DNA from: Cynocephalus volans
Lineage: Eukaryota; Chordata; Mammalia; Dermoptera; Cynocephalidae
Assembly: GCF_027409185.1 (NCBI RefSeq)
Contig: NC_084464.1
Location: 44,677,095 to 44,741,094, forward strand
Length of the DNA: 64,000 nt
Reading direction: 5' to 3'
Made by a program: the position numbers and the translations under genes. How positions within the stretch are numbered: the stretch's first letter is position 1; every line of letters begins with the position of its first letter. This document shows positions 1-11,640 of this stretch, piece after piece. The notes beneath the pieces are model-generated. The model was not told the DNA's origin, made no database searches, and saw only the letters and a list, made by a program, of their open reading frames with translations.

Positions 1-589
1 GCCAAAGAAAATGGACTGATAAATTCTGTACTTTTGCAGCTTCTGCACTCAAATGACTGGAGTCTATTGGGGTTCTGGATGCTCTTGGGTACCTCGTTCT
101 CCTCAATTGACCCACATGTTCACATAGGAAGAAAAAAATCTCATATTCAAACAATGGAAGAGATCATTAGGCTCTTGGGAAAATTGAAAATTGTCCAACA
201 GCCCCTTTCCAAAAGGAAAAAATGCATATATGAGAAGAGAAACACTTTCACATGGTTCCCTAAGCTTCTCAAGTACCAAGCATCATCACCTATCTATCCT
301 CCAGAGGGCAACAGTTTGCTTTCCAGAAAAAAATCAACCATTTCAGGCTGCAGTTTCTGCACCTCAGCAGTTCCCATGCCGTTTCCCAGTTCTCTATCAA
401 TATGGGAAAACTGACTTACCTGACTTCAGTTCTCATGAAGCAAGACACCTCACGAGAGTCTAAAATGGCCCTAATTGGGAATCACAAAACCTTAGATGTT
501 TGCTGAAGTGGCCCACAACTTTGGTTTGAAGTTTTCCAGCACCCAATTCAAAAAGGTGTCAGTAGTGGCTGTTATATAAAACAAATCCA
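1..589. other. No gene recognised
   Basis: AT-rich sequence with short frames on both strands. None resembles a known protein, and no repeat was recognised. Confidence 0.6.
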
Positions 590-750
590 GGGCCGACCCT
601 GTGGCGCATTCGGGAGAGTGCGACGCTGGGAGCGCAGCGACGCTCCCGCCGCGGGTTCGGATCCTATATAGGACTGGCCAGTGGCTCACTGGCTGAGCGC
701 AGTGCGGACGACACCAAGCAAAGGGTTGCAATCCACTTACTGGTCAAGTA
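590..750 (+). mobile_element. tRNA-derived SINE, composite type
   Basis: The head ggccgaccctgtggcgcatt, B-box-like ggttcggatcc and second unit 'actggctgagcgcagtg ... ggttgcaatcc' identify a two-unit SINE. It belongs to the same family as those at 13.67 and 16.06 kb. Confidence 0.75.
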
Positions 751-1079
751 AAATTACCAAATGTCTAAATGAAGGCATTAGAAACAGAAATAAAGATGAG
801 AAATATACTTAAGAGCTGTCTGGGTAGTGGAATTTACACTAAGTATTGAGTAATAAAATGAAGAGGTTTAGAGAGAGGTAAGAATTTAGAGTGAGTCAAA
901 AGTTTCTGGGTCAGGGGCTAAATGACAGGAAGTCACTGAAATCTGTTGGCCTATCTTGCACTTTGAAAGGATCTTTTAGCCATGCATGATCCTGTAACAT
1001 CATACATTGGTCATTAGAAACTATTGGTTCACTGAATTATGCAGATATGTGAAATGTTAATATGTTTCATTCAATATCA

Positions 1080-2110
1080 AAATATCACATTCAATGCCAG
1101 CACTACTGATCTCACCAGGAAAGTTTTTAGGTATCCCACAGTAGCAGATGCAAGCTTTCCAAAAACTCTAAATTTCACTTGAAAGCTTAAATTTTATCAC
1201 TGGCAAAAAATACAGTCAGCTGTTTTCCTTGAAATGATAGTCTGACTTTGTTCATTTTTCAAGGAAAATGTCTGCCAAATACTCAAGTCTGAACAACCAG
1301 TTTTCTGTCAGTATTTTTTTTCCAAGTGAAAAAAAAATGGTGTTTCTTGAAAAAATTAGTGGCTAGTTCAGCTTGCAGCTCAAACAAGTATTTTTCTTTG
1401 ACATAACTACAGTACTTCAGTATGCAGCAGAAGTGTTTTATGGGTATTCCTCATTGTGTCACACAGACTGTTAAAAAAAAAAAATGAACTCAAGGGTTAA
1501 GATTTAGTGAAAATAGGGCTGGCCGGTTAGCTCAGTTAGAGTATAGTGTTATAACACCAACACCAAGTGTTCAAATCCCCACACTGGCCAGCCAACAAAA
1601 AATTTTGTTTATTTAATAAAAGTAAAAATATTTACTGCTTCATCAAGGAGATTATTTAGTGAAACTGACTATTTCTGTTTAACTATGAATTTGTAGTGGT
1701 GAAGAATACAATGACTATTAGTATAGTTTGGTGCCACTGCCTCAGTCTGTACTAAGTAACCAGTCATTTTATCCACCAATGCTTTTGCGCCATCGTGTGA
1801 ATGTCAACACAGTTTTTTCAGGATAAACCACCAGATTCAAAAAAGTTATAGGCCACTTTTAGTATTTGGCACCCCTGTGTTTGGTACCAAGCATTCACAT
1901 AAAAGACTTTTCGATGATTAGTTGGTGCTGATACCAGATAAATACAAGCAAAGTAGCATCTCGGCAAAGATCCAACCAAGAACAGGCAAACATTTTGCCA
2001 GAAGGAAGTAGTATTTAAATTTCTATACTGTGTTTCTTTTACCTCTATATATTCATTTTTGTCCTGTGTTCTCTGTGTCTCCCTCTTAATAACATGAGCC
2101 CAAAGCAAAT
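1080..2110 (-). pseudogene. hAT-transposase-derived (ZBED5/SCAND3/FAM200-like) pseudogene, broken
   Basis: On the minus strand, in changing frames, I read DGAKALVDKMTGYLVQTEAV and TNSHCILHHY (about 1,680-1,797), then SLNNLLDEAVNIF (about 1,610-1,670), TLLLHTEV (about 1,410-1,435) and MNKVRLSFQGKQLTVF (about 1,200-1,254). In this order they match the hAT transposase core shared by ZBED5, ZBED8, SCAND3 and FAM200 proteins. Several stops and frameshifts break it, the tryptophan expected after the HTEV motif is lost, and a SINE sits inside. The 5' limit is unclear, and the 96-codon frame at 1,818-2,108 may be part of it. It is a dead retrocopy or old Charlie-like element. Confidence 0.7.
1516..1605 (+). 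mobile_element. tRNA-Ile-derived SINE monomer inside the hAT pseudogene
   Basis: The segment gggctggccggttagctcag ... cactggccagcc ends in a short A-rich tail. It has an A-box-like ggttagctcag and the acceptor-stem mirror ctggccagcc of a tRNA. It is the CYN-like monomer type. Confidence 0.75.
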
Positions 2111-3558
2111 GTTTTCTATTTTCCGATCTATTTTCGTTTTCTGAATTTTATTAAATTTACTTACCAGTTCTGTTAGTCTGGGTTTTCTCTTATTTCTCTC
2201 TGCTCTAAACTACATTTTGTCTATAGTGCTCGATTATATACAAACGTGCATTGTTTTCTAAAGCACTGGTTTCCTAAGTAAAGTGTGCACACTGCAAGGA
2301 ATGCACAAATAATCCTCTTTTTTTCAAGTTTTACTTTATTTTTAATTGACCAATAATAATTGTATATATTTATGGGGTACAAAGTGAAGTTTCAATGCAT
2401 GTGTATATGAGTGTTATGTAATGATCAAATCAGGCTAATTAGTACATCTATCACCTCAAATATTTATCCTTTGTTTGTGGAGAGAACATTTAAAACCCTC
2501 TCTTTTAACTATTTTAAAACATACATTATTATTAACTACAGTCACCAGGCTGTGCAATAGAATATCAGATCTTATTCCTCCTATCTAACTGAGACACATA
2601 TGATTCTTTAGGTTAAGGAAAGAAATATTCTTTTATATTTATTTGGCAACTTTTTAACTCTCTATTTGTGTGTAACAGTGTGTATAATCAAATCATATAC
2701 CAGTAAATATGGATAATTTATAAATAAATAAACATGTATATGTAGATAAGTATTCAAATATTTTTTATTCAGGGAAAAGCTGAAAGCTTTTCTTCTAGAA
2801 TTGGAAAAAGACAAGGATGCCCACTCTCACTGTTTTTATTCAACATCATACTGGAAGTCCTAACTAGAGGAACAAGGCAAGAGAAAGAAATGAAGGGCAT
2901 CCAAATTGGAAAGAAGGAAGTCAAATTGCCCCTGTTTGTAAATTAAATGATTTTACAGATAGAGAAACCTAAAGACTCTACCAAAACACCCCTAGACCTG
3001 ATAATAAATTCAGTTAGCAGTATACAAAATCAACATACAAAAATCAGTAGCATTTTTATACATGAACAACAAGCTTGCAGAAAAACAAGCAAAAAAAAAA
3101 AAATCCCATTTACAATAGCTAAAAAACAAACAAACAAAATAGGAATAAATTAACCAAGAAGGTGAGAGATCTCTACAAGAAAAACTATAAAACATTGATT
3201 CAAGAAATTAAAGATGACAAAAAAATGGAAAGACATCCCATGCTCATAGATTCAAAGAATTAATGTCAAAATGACCATACTACCCAAAGCGATCTATAGA
3301 TTCAATGCAATCTCCATCAAACTATGAATGACATGCTTCACAGAAATAGAAATAATTTAGAAATTTATATGGATCAACAATAGACCCCAAATAGCCAAAG
3401 CAACCTTGAGCAAAAAGAACTAAATGCGGGCATCACACTCCCTGACTTCAAAATATACTACAAAGCTATAGTAATCAAAACAGCATGGTAATGGCACAAA
3501 ACCAGACACATATACCAATGGAACAAAATAGAAAATTCAGAAATAAATCCACATACCT

Positions 3559-3629
3559 ACAGCCAACTGATTTTCTCTCTCTCTCTCTCTCTCTCTCTTC
3601 TTTTTGTTATTTTACAGCCAACTGATTTT
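3559..3629 (+). repeat. (TC)n-rich 39-bp insert between 16-bp direct repeats
   Basis: acagccaactgatttt occurs at 3559-3574 and again at 3614-3629. Between them lies a TC microsatellite followed by ttctttttgttattt. The arrangement looks like a tiny insertion with target-site duplication into L1 ORF2. Confidence 0.7.
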
Positions 3630-5030
3630 GACAAAGGAGCCAAGTACATATGCAAGAGAAAGGACAGCCTTTGGGTATATACCCAGTTGTGGGATTGCTG
3701 GATCATAAGTTTCTATCTGTTGTTGTCTGAGAAACCTCCATACTGTTTTCCATAATGATTGTACTAATTTACAACCTCACCAACAATGTATAAGGGTTCC
3801 CCTTTCTCCACATCCCTACAGCATTTGTTTTCTGTGTTTTTTGACAATAGCCAGTCTAACTGGGGTGAGATGATATCTCAGTGTGGTTTTGATTTGCATT
3901 TCCCTGATGATTAGTGATGTTGAGTGTTTTCTCATATACCTGTTGGCCATTTGTATGTCTTTTCTTGAGAGAGGTCTATTCAGCTCTCTTGCTCATTTTT
4001 ACATTGGGTCATTTATTATTGTTATCATTATTATTGAGTTGTTTGAGTACCTTCTATATTTGGATTTTAGTCCCTTATACCACGCATAGTTTGCAAATAT
4101 TTTCTCCCATTCTGTAGGTTGTTGTTTCACTCTGTTGATTGTTTGCTTTGCAGTGCCGAAGCATTTTAGTTTAATATAGTCTCATTTGTTTATTTTTTCT
4201 TTTGTTGCTTGTGCTTTCAAGCTCATGTTCGTAAAGTCTGTGCCCAGACCTAGTTCCTGAAGTGTTTCACCTATATTTTCTCTTAGTAATTTTATAGTTT
4301 CAGGTCTTATACTTAAGTCTTTAACCCATTTTGAGTAGATTTTAGTATATGGTGAGAGGTGCATGTCTAGTTTCATTCTTCTGCATATGGATATCCAATC
4401 TTTCCAGCACCACTTATTGAAGAGGCAATCTTTTCCCCATGTATGTTTTTGTTGCCTTTGTCAAATATCAGATGGCTGTAAGCCTGGGGGCTGATTTCTG
4501 GGTTCTCTATTCTGTTGCACTGGTCCAAGTGTCTATTTTTATGCCACTACCATGCTGTTTTGGTTACTATAGCTTTGTAGTATAGTTTGAAGTCAGGTAG
4601 TGTTATGCCTCTGGCTTTTTTTTTTTTTTTTTTTTGCTCAGGATTGCTTTAGCTATTTGGGTCTTTTGTTGCTCCATATGAATGTTGAGGTTGTTTTTTC
4701 CATTTCTGTGAAGAATGTCATTGGTATTTTGATGGGGATTGCATTGAATCTGCAGATTGCTTTGGGTAGTATAGATATTTTCACAGTGTTAATTCTTCCT
4801 ATCCAAGAGTGTGGGATGTCTTTCCATCTTTTTCTGTCTTCTCTAATTTCTTTCAATAGTGGTTTGTAGTTCTCATTATAGAGATCTTTCCCCTCCTCAG
4901 TTAAATTGATTCCTAGGTATTTTATTTTTTTGGTAACTGTTGTAAATGGGCGTACTTTCTTGATTTCTCTTTCTACTAGCTCATTATTGGAGAATATAAA
5001 TGCAACTGATTTGGGGGCATTTATTTTATA

Positions 5031-5501
5031 TCATGCAATGTTATTGAAATTATTAACCAGCTCTAGTTTTTTGATAGAGTCTTTAGGTTTTTCTATATAT
5101 GGAATCATGTCATCTGCAAATAGGGACAGTTTGACTTCATCTTTTCCAATCTGGATTCCCTTTATTTCTTTCTCTTGTCTAATTGCTCTAGCTAGTACCT
5201 CCAGTACTATGTTAAATAGAACTGGTGAGAGTGGGCATCCTTGTCTTGTTCCTATTCTTAAGGGAAAAGCCTTCAGTTTTTCCCCATTCAGAATGATACT
5301 GGCAGTGGGCCTGTCATAGATGGCTTTTATTGTGTTGAGATATTTTCCTCCTATACCTAATTTGTTGAGAGTTTTTATCATGAAGGGATGTTGAATTTTG
5401 TCAAATGCTTTTTCAGCATCTATTGAGATAATCATATGGTTTTTGTCCTTGATTTTATTGATTGATGTATCACATTTATTGACTTTCATATGTTGAACCA
5501 T
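5031..5501 (-). pseudogene. L1 ORF2 reverse-transcriptase fragment
   Basis: A 156-codon open piece of L1 ORF2 shows [37 protein letters not shown] and the catalytic FADDM motif (Y/FADD box). It is a fragment of the element and not an independent gene. Confidence 0.9.
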
Positions 5502-6675
5502 CCTTGCATCCCTGGGATGACTCCCACTTGATCATGGTGTATAATTTTTTTGATGTGTTGCTGTATTCTGATTGCTAATATTTTGTTGAGAATTTTTGCA
5601 TCTATGTTCATCAAGGATATTGTCCTGTAATGGGTCCAAGAAGAAATTAAACAGAAAATCCAAAACTTTCTTGAAACTAATGAAAACAAAGACACATCAT
5701 ACCAAAACCTGTGGGATATGGCAAAAGCAGTACTGAGACAAACTTATTCCAATAAATGCTTATATCAAAAAGAATGGAAAGACTTCAAATAAACAGCCTA
5801 ACACTATGCCTCAAAGAACTTGAAAAACAACACCAATCCAATCCTAAAGGTAGTAGATAGAAAGAAATAATTAAGATCAGAGCAGAACTAAAAGAAATAG
5901 AGACCCCCCAAAATGATACAAAAGTCAACAAAAGAAAAAGTCAGTTTTTTGAGACGATAAATAAAATAGACAAACCATCAGGTAGGTTAACAAAAAAAGG
6001 AGAAGACCCAAATAACAAAAATCAGAAATGAAAAGGGGGACATTACAACCAATACCACAGAAAAATGAAGACTCATTAGAAACTATTATAAACAACTGTA
6101 TGACAACAAATAAGAAAACCTGGAACATATGGATAAGTTTCTGGACACACAAAAACTACCCAGACTGAACCAAGAAGAGATAGAAAACCCGACACACCTA
6201 TAACAAGCAACAAGATTGAAGCAGTAATCAGCAATCTTCCAACTAAGAAAAGCCCAGGTCCAGATGACTTCACAGCTGAATTCTACCAAACCTTTAAAGA
6301 GAAATTAATGCCAAGTCTCCTCAAACTATTCCAAAAAATTGAAACAGAAGCCATTCTCCCAAACTCAGTCTATGAGGCCAACATAACTCTGATACCAAAA
6401 CCAGATAGACACAACAGTCTATATCTTTTAAGTGGAGAATTTAATCTGTTTACATTCAGAGTTATTATTGAATGATATCACCTGACTCCTACCATTTTAT
6501 TAATTTTTTATGCTTGTTTTAGATATCCTTTGTTCCTTTCTTTCCTTTTTATTTTTTGTCCTTGCTGTTTGGTGGTTTTTTTGTAGGGATAAAATACAGT
6601 TTCTTTCTCTTTTTCATTTGCACATCTACTCTACCATAGGTTTTATTCTTTCTTGTGTATTCATGGCAGTACTTA

Positions 6676-7008
6676 TCACTTTTTTGATTCCAAATATAGG
6701 ACTCCCTTCAGGATTTCTTGTAGGGTTAGTCTTGTTGTGGTGAATTCCCACAGTTTTTGTTTGTCTGGGAAAGACACAATTTCTCCTTCATTTCTGAAGG
6801 ATAGCTTTGCTGGGAACAGTATTCTTCTCTGGCACTTTTTCTCTTTTAACACTTTGGATATATCATCCCACTCTATGCTGGCCTGTAAGGTATCTGTTGA
6901 GAAGTCTGCTGAGTCTGCTGTTAGTCTGATGGGGTTTCCCTTATAGGTGACTTGATGCTTTTCTCTTGCTGTTTTCAGAATTCTTTCTTTGTCTTTGGCA
7001 TTTGCCAA
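6676..7008 (-). pseudogene. L1 ORF1 C-terminal domain fragment
   Basis: The translation contains ILKTAREKHQVTYKGNPIRL, LQASIEWDDISKVLKEKKCQ and PAKLSFRNEGEI, matching the RNA-binding/C-terminal half of L1 ORF1p, which coats L1 RNA. The N-terminal coiled coil is broken into other frames upstream (to about 7,760). Confidence 0.85.
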
Positions 7009-8949
7009 TTTGACTATGTGTCTAGGGAAGGACCTTTTGGGGTTGAATCTGTTTGGTGATCTTTAAGATTGGATCTGGAAGTCTGTATCTCTCCCAATAC
7101 GTGGGAAGTATTCAGTTATTATTTCATTAAACAAGTTTTTGATGCCTTATCCTTTCTCTTCCCCTTCCAGAACACCCATGATATGCATGTATGTATGCTT
7201 AAGATGGTACAATAGATTTTGTAGTCTTTCTTTATTTTTTAAACTCTTTTTTCTTTTTTCTGGTCCAGCTGGGTTAATTCAAAAAGCTTGTCTTCAAATG
7301 CATAAAGTCTCTTTTCTGCTTATTCTAGCCTGTCACTTAAGCTCTCAGTTGCATTTTTTGTTTAATTGAATGAATTCTTCATTTCCAGGATTTCTGCTTA
7401 GTTCTTATTGAAATTTCTTCTTTTTGTTGAATTTTTCATTCATGTCCTGGAATATTTTTATGACTTCATTGTGATTGCTATCTATATTTTCTTGCATCAT
7501 GTTGAGTTTCTTTAAGTTGTTTTTTGGAATTCCTTTTCAGGAATTTCATAGGTTTCCTGTTGTCTGAGCTCTGGTACTGTAGAATTATTGTCTTCTTTTG
7601 TGAGTGTCACATTTCCTTGTTTTTTCATGCTTCTCATATCTCTGCATTGATGTCTGGGCATCTGGTGGGACAGTTGCTTCTTCTAATTTTTGGAGTAGTT
7701 TCTGAAGGGAGAAACTCTTTCTTGTAGAAGTGTTCTACATTAACAGTCAAGTTGGATGTTTTAGGTGTGGTTCTGGATGAGTGCTGTAGTGCAGCCTTCA
7801 TGCAACTTCAACTGTATTCAATCTTGGAGTTGTCTGTAGATGTCTTTGAGGCCTAAGCAGTGGGGCCCTCAGCAGTTTCTTGTTGGGGTGAGTGAACACT
7901 GGGCAGGGTTGCTGTGGCTGTGGCCCCAGTAGTTCTATAGAGGTCTGCCTTGGAGGGTCAAAACCCTAGCCCAATTCACTGTTGATCAGTGAGCAGGTGC
8001 ATACTGGTTCAACAGATCCTGACAGCTCTATAGATGGCTGCCAGATTAACTGTTGAGCCTGGTGCAAGCCTACATGGGGGCAACCAAGCCCAGCAGCTTT
8101 ATAAAGGTCTGATCTGGAGAGTCAAAACCCTTGCCTGATCTGCTGTTGGACTGGAAGCAGGTGTACACTGGTGCAGCAGGGTCTGGAAGCTCTGTAGAGG
8201 GCTCCTGGATCAGCTATTGAGCCTGTAGCAAGCCAGCAAGGAAGCAGCTCTGTGGAGGGCTGCCAGGGAAGGCAGAGCTACTGCCAGGCTGGTGTCAGCC
8301 AGCACAGGCACATTTGGGTCTAGTGGTCCATGGGCTGTGCAGGGCAAGCACATGTGAAAGTGGGGAATTGCCACTTACTGGTGGCTTCCCTTCTCAGCCA
8401 GTCTTCCTGGGGAAGTGGGGGATGCCATGTGGGTTCAGGCACTTGGATCTCAGTCTTTTTCTTTGGCCTAGGCTCCAGGCAGCCAGGGTTAAGGTCCTGC
8501 CAGTGCCTGTGTGAACTTGGTAGAATGTAGGTGGGGCCTCTAGATAAAGGGAGTCAGTTTCACCGGGTTGCGGGCAGAGCACACTCTAGCTGCAGGTTTA
8601 GTTTCAAGGTGACACTGTGCCATAGCCACTTAGGGTGGGAGATGGTATTCCTCTCCCTGGGATTCTACTATGAGACTGTGCAGGTGCATAAACTCCCATC
8701 TACTCTCCAACTGAATTTGGGTCCTGAAAGGATGGAGGACTTGCTTGTGGCAGGGATTGCTAGCATTTGTGGTGGCAGTGGAAACAGCTGGGGGGCTTCC
8801 AATTTATTTTCTCTCTGCATGACTCCAAGCCAGTCCCTGTGGTTGTGCAGAGGCTGGATACCAAAATGAATTTTGAAGGCATCTTTTTGCAGGTGTAAAA
8901 AAAGCCATGATGAATTTGTCAAAGGAGAGGATGTAGAGAAAGAATCAAA

Positions 8950-11640
8950 TCAAATCTTTTGAAAATTCAAAGTATTTTATTATTAACTGTGATTTCATTT
9001 TGGTTCCAATTCAGTCCAGAGAAACTTGGATGCTATTTCAGAATTTTAAGACTCTGATCAAAGAACATTATGTGGTCTTCTAGTTACTATTTGTTTATTT
9101 ACAATAAAATTTCAGCAAAAAAAGAGAAATATTTTTAGGGAAAAAAGGTTGCATTGCTTACTCTGTACAAATCAGCTGTGTCTTGGGTTCAGATTAACAC
9201 ACCCTCAAAGACCTAATGGGCTGTAATCTAGCACCTGATTTATTTAGCTTTGTAGAAGGATATGGGATATGAAGCTTGGCTTGTCAGCCTTATAGCATTA
9301 GACACATCTTTGTCAGGAGTCTTTACAATAGTCTAGGTCATGCTTCTCAACCTTCTCATCTTATGGAAATATTCTTGGTTGTAACAGATAAGAGTACAGG
9401 GGTGGATGGGAACCATCTTAGGATAGGAAAGCCTCACACATGACAGGCACCAAATCTTACAATAGCCTATGAGTATAGTCCAAGCCAAGGGGCACATTTA
9501 GGTTCAAGAAGCACCATACACGGAATCCAGGGCCTGTGTTGTTCACCATCAGGTTTTCATACTGTTCTGGTCATATAGGCCCACAGTCTAAATACCTACC
9601 CAGAGTCTTCCCAGTACAGATATGTAGTTCACCAGCCAGGGGCCATTCCTATAGTTAAAACAAAACAAAAAAACAAAAAAACCCACTGCTTCATAATACA
9701 GTTGACATTCCACATATATCTAAACCCAGTACATTCCAAAGCAAGCGTAAGGATGAGGTAAACTCGAGTTCATCTTCCCATGGGAAAAAAAAATAGCTTA
9801 AAACTGTTGTTAACCCTTCAACCCACCAACAAATATGGTTTGCTCCCACTCAAGAGCTCACCTCGGTTAGGACGCAGCCTGGTGGTCGCACTTCTGGTAG
9901 CAACTACCAAGCGCTGCAGGGAGAAGAAATTGACACAGTGCCTATAAAGAGAAAAATTTTCTGCCTTTCTAACATTCAAATCAAAAGAACACAATCAATT
10001 CAACAAGCATTTGCGGCATACCTTGTGCCAAACACTGCCACATAGGAAGAGCATCTTCCATCCCAGTCAAGATAGACTGAGGAGAGGAATGGGCAGGGAG
10101 GCCCATGAGAAGATAGGAACAAACAGCACCAGCCGTGACGCTGCAGAAGACTGACCTGAGGGTACTGAATGCCAGCACCAGGGTGGCCCAAAAGAGCTCA
10201 TCTGAAAGAATTCACTAGCCATGTGGATGCTTCTATATTAGAGGAAATGAAGACACAGCCTGGTTCATCTTAAAGATCACAAGGTCAATACCTCTAGCAG
10301 TGTGATGTAGCCCCACACACAGCCTCCCCCCAAACCAGCTGATATCTTCCTGAAAAGGACCCACTGAAAGCATGCCTCCTGGATTCTGTGAAGTAAAACA
10401 CCCCTCAAGGAGTACGCAGCAAGGGCTCAGTGGAGTACACAGTAAGCGCTCAATGTGCGACTATTTCCGTCCTCTCTCCCTGCACCCACTTCTATGTCTT
10501 CCTCATCAATCTCCAAGTTTTCTTTCTCTCCTTGCTCTGGAGCATAGTCAGATCAGAATCCCCACTCAACAGTCCACCTGGAGCCAGGAAAAGAGACTTT
10601 TGAAGAGATAAGAAAGTACATTAGTCCTGGCCACAAGTGTAAAACTCCGGGGATCAGGAAGTCTCAGACTGTGGGCTATTGGGTGTCACCAGTCACTCCG
10701 TCCTTTGAGAACCAGAAATAAAGCTTCTAGCTCCTGTGAGATGACAGGTTTCTGGTTCCCTCTTCCAAAGTTAATTTTAGTAAGGCTAGAGAAGCAAAGG
10801 GAAACAAGGAGCAATTAAAAAAACAAATATAAAATGTTTAGAACTTGCCAGGAAAGACAGAACTGCTATCTTGAGCCAGTGTGTGTGCAGGGAGTGCGAG
10901 GGCTGCATCCTGGAATGCGAGCAGCAGTGGGAAAACAGGCTGCAGGACGACTTTTTAAAGTCCACTTTTATGTCTTTATGATTGCTTTGAGATAATCATT
11001 GCCTTCCCTTCACACTTAAATGGGCTGCAATAGGCCAGTCTGCTTGTATCCACGGGCTAAGCCAGAGCAGCACTAGAGCCTTGTTAGAGTGAAGAACAGA
11101 TGTAACTGGGTTCAAGCTGCCAGGTATTCACTTCTCCACTGCTCACCACGCTGCTCCAACTCCCAGAGCTGGTGGATTGCAACGCAGAGAGCCTGCTGAC
11201 TATACTTTTTCTATGAGTTGCCTGATAGATAATTGCAAACGGGGAGATCCACAGTGTTTCTGGGATTTCTACTGGGTCTGGACCTGGAGGGACAGAGACT
11301 AGGGCTGACCTTCATCTCTTCCCCATTACACATTACCCCGTGGACTAGCAGGTGCCCCTGTGAGGACATGAGCACACAGACCAACATAATTAGACAGCCA
11401 AGGAAAAAACACTGCAAAACACAGACAACAAATTGAACACCGTATATTATCTAATGCAGAATCGTGAAGAAGATAAACAAAAACTTAAAATAAGATAGAA
11501 AATATACTTAAGATAGAAGATAGCAACATAAAGCAAAACCAATTGTTCATAAAAATAAAAAGAAGTTACAAATACTATAGATAGAGTAAGCAATAAGACG
11601 GCTATAGCTGAAGAATAATTAGTGGGGCAAAAAATAAGAT
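8950..11640. other. Mostly unique intergenic sequence
   Basis: No gene was recognised. An L2/MIR-like scrap (caacaagcatttgcggcata ... cttgtgccaaacactgcc) lies near 10,000-10,040, and an A/C-rich simple run lies near 9,657-9,685. The short frames on both strands show no family features. Confidence 0.55.

Larger units (their letters stand above)
2320..8950 (-). mobile_element. Rearranged LINE-1 block, mainly antisense, with 5'UTR, ORF1 and ORF2
   Basis: L1 sequence fills this block in alternating orientations: 3'UTR-like (minus, about 2,330-2,760), ORF2 middle (plus, about 2,770-3,660), ORF2 C-terminal to reverse-transcriptase region (minus, about 3,665-5,636), the adjacent ORF2 segment (plus, 5,637-6,415), then ORF1 (minus, about 6,430-7,760) and a GC-richer 5'UTR (minus, to about 8,940). 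At least two L1 copies are involved, because the plus segment at 2.77-3.56 kb duplicates ORF2 sequence also present at about 4.5-5.3 kb. All frames are broken. Confidence 0.85.
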
